Notes under the pieces: model-generated | Database searches by the model: none | What the model was told of the DNA's origin: nothing | What the model saw: the letters and a program-made list of their open reading frames with translations, nothing else | Shown: piece after piece, positions 1 through 6,283 of the stretch | How the letters are laid out: every line of letters starts with the position of its first letter | Numbering within the stretch: position 1 is the stretch's first letter | NCBI GenBank assembly: GCA_944363655.1 | Contig: CALVUU010000050.1 | Location: forward strand, 1 to 28,478 | Length of the DNA: 28,478 nucleotides | DNA from: an uncultured Bacilli bacterium | GTDB taxonomy: Bacteria; Bacillota_I; Bacilli_A; RF39; UBA660 | Reading direction: 5' to 3' | Made by a program: the position numbers and the translations under genes

Positions 1-362
1 ATTATGATGTAGAAGTAGGAACAGGACAAAGTGGATATGAAGAAACAATGAAAATAGGATTAATGTATGTATCAGATTATGGATATGGAGCAAGTCCAGA
101 AAAATGGACAACAGCATTATATGAAGACAATTATGGAACAGATAATTGGCTATATTTAGGTTTACCTGAATGGCCAATTTCCCGTTGTACGAGTAACGTG
201 CGCACTGTGTTCTACGTGAATTCCCGCGGCGGTGGTCTCGTGGATCTTGTCTATGCGGAAGCTCCGAATGCTGTTCGCCCGTCCTTTAGTCTGACATCCA
301 CAGTTACAATTTCCAGCGGTACAGGAACAAGTACTGATCCATTTGTTTTGAATCTTGGCTAA
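1..362 (+). CDS. 3' end of a secreted variable surface protein (C-type-lectin-like C terminus), 5'-truncated by the window
   Basis: The frame is open from base 3 and ends at TAA 360-362; the ATG at 48 is internal, because the preceding residues (YDVEVGTGQSGYEET) are in frame. The protein contains KIGLMYVSDY, also present in the gene at 10952-12238 (KIGLMYVSDYYY), then NWLYLGLPEW, a divergent stretch, and the closing pattern VRPSFSL...SSGTGT...PF. The 10952 gene has the matching anchors NWMYMGLREW, IRPTFYL and SGDGT...PF. This anchor pattern resembles C-type-lectin-like / DUF6273-type domains of gut Firmicutes; I infer that from pattern only. Codons before about base 180 are A+T-rich like the host; after it they are G+C-rich, which marks a segment of different origin or history. 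Function is probably binding at the cell surface. The start and signal peptide lie outside the window. Confidence 0.8.
   Translation, partial: YDVEVGTGQSGYEETMKIGLMYVSDYGYGASPEKWTTALYEDNYGTDNWLYLGLPEWPISRCTSNVRTVFYVNSRGGGLVDLVYAEAPNAVRPSFSLTSTVTISSGTGTSTDPFVLNLG
178..350 (+). other. Putative DGR-type variable region in the C-terminal codons
   Basis: Bases 181-300 contain 67 G/C of 120, against 39 of 120 in bases 61-180. The segment encodes the divergent core between the conserved EW and VRPSF anchors. Many codons in it end in C or T (cgt tgt agt aac cgc tac cgc ggc ggt ggt ctc gat ctt gtc tat), the pattern left when AAC/AAT template codons are mutated at adenines. A stem-loop begins 7 bases after the stop codon, as in known DGR targets. 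No template repeat or reverse transcriptase is in this window, so this is inference; a horizontally acquired gene 3' end is the main alternative. Confidence 0.45.
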
Positions 363-368
363 GCAAAT

Positions 369-401
369 GCTTGTCTACACGCCGTACGGTGCGAGGCAAG
401 C
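369..401 (+). other. Imperfect stem-loop just after the variable gene
   Basis: Bases 369-376 (GCTTGTCT) pair with 394-401 (AGGCAAGC, one G-T pair). After a small internal loop, C380-C383 pair with G388-G391 around loop GTAC (384-387). The stem starts 7 bases after the TAA. No T tract follows, so a simple rho-independent terminator is unlikely. A hairpin at this place matches the cruciform or hairpin downstream of DGR target genes. Confidence 0.55.
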
Positions 402-650
402 GGGGTACACTTTTTGCTATGAGTGATAAAGGTTGATAAAATAGATTGATGAAATTTAAAAGCCGTGTCTGCACCGTAGGTGCAGGTGTAGTAGTTATGT
501 TTTAATTACTTTTGCTATAAAAAGTTAAGATTGAAAAACTTAATTGATGAATATCCTGCTCCAACTGACCAACGGAAAGCTGGAGCAGGCAAGCCCCTCG
601 CGGCTATTAACCGCGCGGGGCCGCCGCTAAGTGTCAACAAAATGTAAAGT
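402..650. other. Structured, partly G+C-rich noncoding stretch
   Basis: No gene is visible in the ~300 bases between the variable gene and ruvA. It holds three further hairpins. The first is CTGCACC 469-475 with GGTGCAG 479-485 (loop GTA). The second is CCTGCTCCA 555-563 with TGGAGCAGG 581-589 (17-base loop). The third is CCCC/CGCGG 594-603 with CCGCG/GGGG 611-620 (one mismatch, loop 604-610). Perfect G+C stems are out of character for this genome. They could be part of a structured RNA, remnants of an acquired cassette, or transcription stops without a T tract. I recognise no known RNA family. Confidence 0.4.
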
Positions 651-661
651 AAGGAGGTATT

Positions 662-1219
662 ATGTATAGTTATATAATTGGTAATGTAACAGAGATTAAT
701 AGTAATAATATTGTTTTAGAAAATAATAAGATTGGGTATATGATATATGTACCTAATCCTTTTAGTTATAAAGTTGGAGATGAATATAAAGTATATACAT
801 ATAATAAGATAAGTGAAGATGAATATAGTTTGTATGGTTTTAAGACTAAAGAAGAGTATGAATTATTTCTTAAGTTAATTAGTGTTAAAGGTCTTGGAGC
901 AAAACTTGCTCTTCCAATACTTGCAACAGGTTCTATTGCGGGTATTGTTGATGCCATCGATAGAGAAAATATATTATATTTAACTAAGTTCCCTAAAATT
1001 GGGGATAAACTTGCTCGTCAAATAATACTTGATTTAAAGGGTAAAATAAATATTGAAGTAAGTGAAGATTTAGTAAATGATGAAACAGAAGATTTAATTG
1101 ATACACTAACTGCTTTAGGTTATAAATCTAGCGAAATTAAAAAAGTGGTTGGTCAGATTGATAAGAGTTTAACTTTAGAAGATCAAGTAAAAGAAGCATT
1201 AAAATTATTATTAAAATAG
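662..1219 (+). CDS. ruvA: Holliday junction branch migration protein RuvA
   Basis: RuvA binds four-way DNA junctions and loads the RuvB motor in recombinational repair. The 185-residue product has the family layout: an N-terminal OB-fold (MYSYIIGNVTEI and following, residues ~1-63), two helix-hairpin-helix motifs (around SVKGLGAKLALPIL and FPKIGDKLARQIILDLKG, residues ~75-125) and the C-terminal RuvB-contacting domain (DLIDTLTALGYKSSEI to the end). Length is normal to slightly short. AAGGAGG at 651-657 lies 4 bases before the ATG. ruvB is not next to it; the neighbour 7 bases downstream is a prepilin-like gene, probably co-transcribed and ending at the terminator near 1630. Confidence 0.95.
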   Translation: MYSYIIGNVTEINSNNIVLENNKIGYMIYVPNPFSYKVGDEYKVYTYNKISEDEYSLYGFKTKEEYELFLKLISVKGLGAKLALPILATGSIAGIVDAIDRENILYLTKFPKIGDKLARQIILDLKGKINIEVSEDLVNDETEDLIDTLTALGYKSSEIKKVVGQIDKSLTLEDQVKEALKLLLK

Positions 1220-1226
1220 GTGAGAT

Positions 1227-1631
1227 ATGAAAAAAGGGTTTACGTTAGTTGAATTAATGGCAGTTATTGTAATAGTTGTAATAATATCTATAATTGGTTA
1301 TGCTGGTATTACTACTGTTCAAAAAAACATAAAAACTAATCTTTGGGAAAGTAAAGTAGAATCCATTGAAACAGGAGCAGTCTTATATGGCGAAGATAAT
1401 AAAAATAGACTTACAGGTACTTGTAACATTGATGGAAGTATTAAAACATCTTGTCAAAGTGTTACGGTACAGTTTTTATTAGATGAAAATTATATTCCTA
1501 CTGATGAAAAAGATAGTGAAGGAAATAAAGTTATAATTAATGATACAATTGGAGATAATTCATACGCTAATAATATGAGTGTAAGTATTTATGTAGAAAA
1601 TAATATAGTTTATGCTAAATTAATGGAATAA
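1227..1631 (+). CDS. Type IV prepilin-like protein (ComGC/pseudopilin type)
   Basis: A 134-residue protein with a textbook class III signal: MKKG then FTLVEL, so a prepilin peptidase should cut after Gly4 and methylate Phe5. Glu9 is the usual +5 Glu. A hydrophobic helix (residues ~10-30) follows, then a small globular domain with Cys66 and Cys76 that may form a disulfide. The start has AGGTGAG just upstream. It follows ruvA by 7 bases and is the last gene before a terminator. No pilus assembly ATPase, platform protein or peptidase is in this window. It could be a pilin, competence pseudopilin or secretion pseudopilin; the sequence does not decide. Confidence 0.85.
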   Translation: MKKGFTLVELMAVIVIVVIISIIGYAGITTVQKNIKTNLWESKVESIETGAVLYGEDNKNRLTGTCNIDGSIKTSCQSVTVQFLLDENYIPTDEKDSEGNKVIINDTIGDNSYANNMSVSIYVENNIVYAKLME

Positions 1632-1655
1632 AGTTTGAAAAACTTTATTTTTTTC
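1627..1655 (+). terminator. Terminator after ruvA-prepilin
   Basis: AATAAAGTTT (1627-1636) pairs perfectly with AAACTTTATT (1640-1649) around loop GAA, followed by TTTTT. The stem overlaps the TAA stop of the prepilin gene. Confidence 0.75.
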
Positions 1656-1684
1656 TTTAGAAAAATAGTAAATTGTGATAAAAT
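1656..1684 (+). promoter_or_regulatory. Promoter of ppdK
   Basis: -35 TTTAGA (1656-1661), 17-base spacer, extended -10 TGA-TAAAAT (1676-1684). The expected transcript start near 1691 falls on the SD TGGAGG (1691-1696), so the leader would be only ~12 bases. Confidence 0.6.
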
Positions 1685-1702
1685 TATGCTTGGAGGATGT
1701 TT

Positions 1703-4333
1703 ATGGAAAAATATGTGTATTTGTTTAATGAAGGAAACAAAGATATGCGAAATCTCCTTGGAGGTAAAGGTGCAAACCTTGCAGAAATGACTAATATTGG
1801 TCTTCCTGTACCAAGTGGATTTACTGTTACAACTGAAGCGTGTAACAAATACTATGATGATGGAGGAGTGCTTGCTGATTCTATCGTCGAAGAAATTAAA
1901 AATAATCTTGCCAAACTAGAAGAAAAGACTGGCAAAAAGTTTGGTGATTTAGAAAATCCCCTTTTAGTAAGTGTTAGAAGTGGGGCAAGAGCAAGTATGC
2001 CAGGAATGATGGATACTGTTTTAAATCTTGGTTTAAACGATGAAATTGCTGCATCATTTGCTAAGAAAATTGATAACAAAAGATTTGTTTATGATTCATA
2101 TAGAAGATTTATTCAAATGTTTGCTGATGTAGTTATGGGTTATTCAAAAAGTAAATTTGAAAGTATCATTGATGAAGTAAAGGACCAAAAAGGTGTTAAA
2201 GATGATATTGAACTTGATGATGCTGATATGGTTTCTTTAACTGAAAAGTTTAAAGCTGTCTATAAAGAATTTGCGGGAGTTGATTTCCCTCAAGATCCTT
2301 TCGTTCAACTAATCGAAGCCGTTAAAGCAGTATTTAGAAGTTGGAACAATGAAAGAGCTATTTATTATAGAAGAATAAATGATATTCCATCTAGTTGGGG
2401 TACTGCCGTAAATGTTCAAGAAATGGTTTATGGTAATAGTGGTAATACTTCCGGTACTGGAGTAGCATTTACGAGAAACCCTGCAACTGGTGAAAAGAAG
2501 TTATTCGGAGAATACTTAATTAATGCGCAAGGTGAAGATGTTGTTGCAGGTATTCGTACACCTAGTGAAATTGATACTTTAAAAAGTGAAATGCCTGAGG
2601 TATACGCGGAATTTGCTCGTATAGCGCAAATGTTAGAAGACCATTACAACGACATGCAAGACATGGAATTTACAATTGAAAATGGTAAGTTATTTATTCT
2701 TCAAACGAGAAATGGTAAACGTACTGCAAGTGCTGCTGTAAAAATTGCCGTTGATCTTGTTAATGAAGGTAGAATTTCTAAAGAAGATGCCGTTTTAATG
2801 GTTGAACCTAAAAGTCTTGATGCATTACTTCACCCAACATTTACAACTGAATCTTTAAAAAGTGGTAAAGTTATAGGTAGAGGTTTAGCGGCATCTCCTG
2901 GAGCAGGAACTGGTAAAATTTATTTTAATGCTGCTGATGTAATTAAGGCTAAAAATGAAGGTGTTGATGCGATACTTGTTCGGCTTGAAACTTCACCTGA
3001 AGATATTGAAGGAATGAATTCAAGTAAAGGCGTACTTACACTTCGTGGTGGTATGACTAGCCATGCGGCAGTTGTTGCTCGTGGTATGGGTATATGCTGT
3101 GTATCAGGTGTTGGTTCATTTAGTATTGATGAAGATGCCAAAATTCTTAAAACTGGTGATGGTGAAGAATTTAAGGAAGGAGATTACATCTCAATTGATG
3201 GATCTACTGGTACAGTTTATGCTGGTAAACTAGAAATGCAAGAAGCATCAATAAGTGGAGACTTTGAAACATTTATGTCCTGGGCAGATGCAGCACGTGA
3301 TTTACGTGTTAGAACAAATGCTGATACACCAAGGGATGCATTGCAAGCTAAGGCTTTCGGAGCTGAAGGAATAGGTTTATGTCGTACAGAACACATGTTC
3401 TTTGAAAAGAGCAGGATATTTAACTTTAGAAAGATGATTTGTGCAACAACCGTAGAAGAAAGAAAATCTGCTTTAGACGCGATACTTCCTTATCAAAGAA
3501 GTGATTTTGAAGCATTATTTGAGGCTATGGCACCATACAGTGTTGTTATTAGATACTTAGATCCTCCTCTACATGAATTTTTACCAAAAGAAGAAAAAGA
3601 AATTGAAGAACTTGCTAAAGATTTAGGTAAAAGTGTTAGTGATTTAAAGAAAATTATTGATTCATTAAAAGAATTCAATCCAATGATGGGACATCGAGGA
3701 TGCCGTCTTGCAATTACTTATCCAGAAATTGCCGAAATGCAAACTAGAGCAGTAATTGAAGCAGCAATTAACGTGGGTAAAAAAGGAATAAAAGTAACTC
3801 CTGAAATAATGATACCTCTTGTTGGTGATGTAAAAGAACTTGAATACGTTAAAGGAATAGTTGCTAAAGTTGCTGATGAAATAATTAAAGAAGCAGGTGT
3901 TGATTTACATTACGAAGTAGGTACAATGATTGAAATACCAAGAGCAGCATTACTAGCTGATAAGATTGCTAGTGTTGCGGAATTCTTTAGTTTTGGAACG
4001 AATGACTTAACGCAAATGACTTATGGCTTTAGTCGTGATGATGCTGGTAAATTCTTAGAATCATATTATGATAAAGGAATTTTTGAATCAGATCCATTTG
4101 CTAAAGTCGATACTGAAGGTGTCGGAGAACTTATGCGTATTGCCAGTGAAAAAGGAAGAAAGACAAGAAAAGATATAAGTCTAGGAATATGCGGAGAACA
4201 TGGTGGAGATCCATCAAGTATAGCTTTCTGTGATAAACTCGGATTTAATTATGTATCTTGTTCACCATTTAGAGTACCTATTGCAAGACTTGCTGCTGCT
4301 CAAGCTGCAATAAATAGGAAAAGAAATAAATAA
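1703..4333 (+). CDS. ppdK: Pyruvate, phosphate dikinase
   Basis: Interconverts pyruvate + ATP + Pi and phosphoenolpyruvate + AMP + PPi; in anaerobic Firmicutes it often works in PPi-linked glycolysis. The 876-residue length matches bacterial enzymes. The N-terminal nucleotide-binding region begins LLGGKGANLAEM. The phospho-histidine loop is GGMTSHAAVVARGMG with His454. The PEP/pyruvate barrel carries FGTNDLTQMTYGFSRDD and GICGEHGGDP with the acid-base Cys830. In an open frame from ATG 1697, the SD TGGAGG (1691-1696) would touch that ATG, whereas ATG 1703 has ideal 6-base spacing, so I chose 1703. It is a single-gene unit between its own promoter and terminator. Pyruvate formate-lyase elsewhere in the window would use the pyruvate formed. 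Confidence 0.97.
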   Translation: MEKYVYLFNEGNKDMRNLLGGKGANLAEMTNIGLPVPSGFTVTTEACNKYYDDGGVLADSIVEEIKNNLAKLEEKTGKKFGDLENPLLVSVRSGARASMPGMMDTVLNLGLNDEIAASFAKKIDNKRFVYDSYRRFIQMFADVVMGYSKSKFESIIDEVKDQKGVKDDIELDDADMVSLTEKFKAVYKEFAGVDFPQDPFVQLIEAVKAVFRSWNNERAIYYRRINDIPSSWGTAVNVQEMVYGNSGNTSGTGVAFTRNPATGEKKLFGEYLINAQGEDVVAGIRTPSEIDTLKSEMPEVYAEFARIAQMLEDHYNDMQDMEFTIENGKLFILQTRNGKRTASAAVKIAVDLVNEGRISKEDAVLMVEPKSLDALLHPTFTTESLKSGKVIGRGLAASPGAGTGKIYFNAADVIKAKNEGVDAILVRLETSPEDIEGMNSSKGVLTLRGGMTSHAAVVARGMGICCVSGVGSFSIDEDAKILKTGDGEEFKEGDYISIDGSTGTVYAGKLEMQEASISGDFETFMSWADAARDLRVRTNADTPRDALQAKAFGAEGIGLCRTEHMFFEKSRIFNFRKMICATTVEERKSALDAILPYQRSDFEALFEAMAPYSVVIRYLDPPLHEFLPKEEKEIEELAKDLGKSVSDLKKIIDSLKEFNPMMGHRGCRLAITYPEIAEMQTRAVIEAAINVGKKGIKVTPEIMIPLVGDVKELEYVKGIVAKVADEIIKEAGVDLHYEVGTMIEIPRAALLADKIASVAEFFSFGTNDLTQMTYGFSRDDAGKFLESYYDKGIFESDPFAKVDTEGVGELMRIASEKGRKTRKDISLGICGEHGGDPSSIAFCDKLGFNYVSCSPFRVPIARLAAAQAAINRKRNK

Positions 4334-4339
4334 AATTTA

Positions 4340-4370
4340 AAAACTTCATCTTAGTCGATGAAGTTTTTTT
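4340..4370 (+). terminator. Terminator of ppdK
   Basis: AAAACTTCATC (4340-4350) pairs perfectly with GATGAAGTTTT (4357-4367) around a 6-base loop and runs into a T tract. Confidence 0.9.
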
Positions 4371-4409
4371 AAGTTTTTAAAAAAAATTACTAGAAAAAAA
4401 AGGAAATAG

Positions 4410-4451
4410 ACCTCCCACTGCAATATATAATAAGTGAAAGGAGGTTTTTTT
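4410..4451 (+). terminator. Bulged hairpin plus T tract (terminator or attenuator)
   Basis: ACCTCC (4410-4415) pairs with GGAGGT (4440-4445) and CACT (4416-4419) with AGTG (4433-4436). AAA 4437-4439 bulges out, and seven T follow. It lies between the ppdK terminator and the next promoter with no gene before it, so it may end a short independent RNA or only be a remnant. Confidence 0.45.
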
Positions 4452-4470
4452 AAATGTTTTAAAATATTAA

Positions 4471-4499
4471 TTGCGGTTGACTTTGTGATTGCTTATAAT
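4471..4499 (+). promoter_or_regulatory. Promoter of the Cna-B adhesin-like gene
   Basis: -35 TTGCGG (4471-4476), 17-base spacer, perfect -10 TATAAT (4494-4499). Transcription should start near 4506, only ~9 bases before ATG 4515. Confidence 0.55.
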
Positions 4500-4514
4500 A
4501 TTATATTTATTTAA

Positions 4515-6230
4515 ATGAAAGGAGGAAAAATTATTAAAAAGATTTTATTTATTGTAGTTGTTTTTATGGTAGGAATTTTAAATGTTGCTGCTAGAGAGGA
4601 TAAAGTGTATTCTGCTGAAAAAATAGATGGAATGTACATAAGAAAAATTTCCAATACTGGTAAAGAAGTAACAAGACATGGGGGTTTTATTAGAAGAGTT
4701 AGTGACAATAAATTCGTGTACTGTGTTGAACCATTTGTTGATTTAATAAATAATCATTCTTATGAAGTTTATGATAATAATTACGCATCGATTTTAAATA
4801 TATCTGATGAAGTATGGGAACGTATTTCTCTAATTGCATATTATGGATATCAATATGGTAATCACATTGAAGATTATTGGTACTATATAACTCAAATAAT
4901 GATATGGAGGACGGTATATCCTGATGGTGAGTTTTATTTTACAGATACCCTTGGAGGAGAAAATAATTTGAATAAATATGAAAAAGAAATTAAAGAAATT
5001 GAAGATTTAGTAAATAATCATTATTTAACACCTGAATTTACAGAAATAAAAGTAAGTGAAGGAGAAACGCAAAGATTTCTTGATAAAAATAATGTTTTAG
5101 CAAATTATGAAGTAATTGATAATTCTAATGTAGTTATTGAAGGAAATGAATTAGTAATAAATGGTGAAACTATTGGAGAGTATACTATCGAATTAAAGAA
5201 AAATAGTAATATTTATGAAGAACCACCCCTAGTTTATAGCAGTAATGATAGTCAAAAGGTATTAAGTGCAGGTTTTATAGAACCTATTAGTTATAAAGTA
5301 AATTTTGAAGTAATTGGTTATTCATTAAAGATAATTAAAGTAGATTTTTTTACTGGGGATACTATTAAATTACCAGGTATTAAATTTAATATATATGACA
5401 TGAATGATGAATTTATAATGGAAGTAGTAACTAATGAAAACGGAGAAATAACCGTTGATAATTTAAGTAAAGGAAGTTATAAGATTAAAGAAGTAGTTAA
5501 TCAAGTAATACCTGGTTATGATATTTTTAAAGAAGAAATATATTTTGAAATTACAGGAAAAGAAGATGTTGTTACTTTAAAATTCCCTAACACACCCGTT
5601 TCAGGAGCATTAAAAGTTTTGAAAACTAATGAAGATGGTAATCCTCTTGCTGGTGTAACATTTGGGCTATATAAAAGTGATAACACATTAGTAGATATAG
5701 TAATTACTGATGATTTAGGTATTGCTTTATTTGAAAATTTGCAAGCAGGTACCTATAAATTAAAAGAGCTTGCCACAACTAGCGGATATTTACTAGATGA
5801 AAATGTTCATGAAATAGAATTAAAATTAGAAAATAATAAAATAGAGACAGTAACTATTAATCTAGTAAATTATCAACCGAAAGGAAGTTTAGAAATAATT
5901 AAAGTTGATACCAATAACTCCCCATTAATAGATGCTGAATTTGTTTTATATGATAGTAATAAAAAAGAAATAAAAAAAACTAAAACAAATAATGAAGGTA
6001 AAATAGTAATAGATAATTTACTATTAGGAAAATATTATTTAGAAGAAATTACTCCCCCAAATGGATATAAATTATTAGAAAGTATTATCGAATTTGAGAT
6101 AACTAGTGATGAAGAAATAGTTACCATTACAGTTACTAATGAATTAATAGATATAGATATTCCTGATACAGCCATAAACATGAATATTGATGATTATATC
6201 ATTGAAAAAAGGAAAAAAATGCTAAAATAA
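4515..6230 (+). CDS. Secreted thioester-domain / Cna-B repeat adhesin-like protein
   Basis: 571 residues from ATG 4515. A signal peptide (KKILFIVVVFMVGILNVAA, ending near residue 26) leads to a thioester-domain-like region with FVYCVEP (Cys70) and YITQIMIW (Gln127), the Cys/Gln pair that forms the covalent trap in Gram-positive adhesins. Three Cna-B/SpaA-type domains follow at about 270-358, 363-452 and 457-545. Each opens with a Lys-bearing strand (LKIIKVD, LKVLKTN, LEIIKVD) and has the Glu strand (YKIKE, YKLKE, YYLEE) used for isopeptide bonds. The C terminus has DIPDTAIN where a sorting motif would sit, but no hydrophobic segment before the basic tail, so wall anchoring is doubtful. The SD AAAGGAGG (4518-4525) lies inside this frame; ATT at 4533, 7 bases after it, would start exactly at the signal peptide and may be the real start. 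Confidence 0.85.
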   Translation: MKGGKIIKKILFIVVVFMVGILNVAAREDKVYSAEKIDGMYIRKISNTGKEVTRHGGFIRRVSDNKFVYCVEPFVDLINNHSYEVYDNNYASILNISDEVWERISLIAYYGYQYGNHIEDYWYYITQIMIWRTVYPDGEFYFTDTLGGENNLNKYEKEIKEIEDLVNNHYLTPEFTEIKVSEGETQRFLDKNNVLANYEVIDNSNVVIEGNELVINGETIGEYTIELKKNSNIYEEPPLVYSSNDSQKVLSAGFIEPISYKVNFEVIGYSLKIIKVDFFTGDTIKLPGIKFNIYDMNDEFIMEVVTNENGEITVDNLSKGSYKIKEVVNQVIPGYDIFKEEIYFEITGKEDVVTLKFPNTPVSGALKVLKTNEDGNPLAGVTFGLYKSDNTLVDIVITDDLGIALFENLQAGTYKLKELATTSGYLLDENVHEIELKLENNKIETVTINLVNYQPKGSLEIIKVDTNNSPLIDAEFVLYDSNKKEIKKTKTNNEGKIVIDNLLLGKYYLEEITPPNGYKLLESIIEFEITSDEEIVTITVTNELIDIDIPDTAINMNIDDYIIEKRKKMLK

Positions 6231-6232
6231 AT

Positions 6233-6262
6233 TTGTAAATACTACTTTATGCGTGCTATAAT
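6233..6262 (+). promoter_or_regulatory. Promoter of mutS
   Basis: -35 TTGTAA (6233-6238), 18-base spacer, extended -10 TGC-TATAAT (6254-6262). The start codon is only 21 bases after the -10. Confidence 0.75.
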
Positions 6263-6283
6263 ACTACTTAGGAGTTTTGTAGT

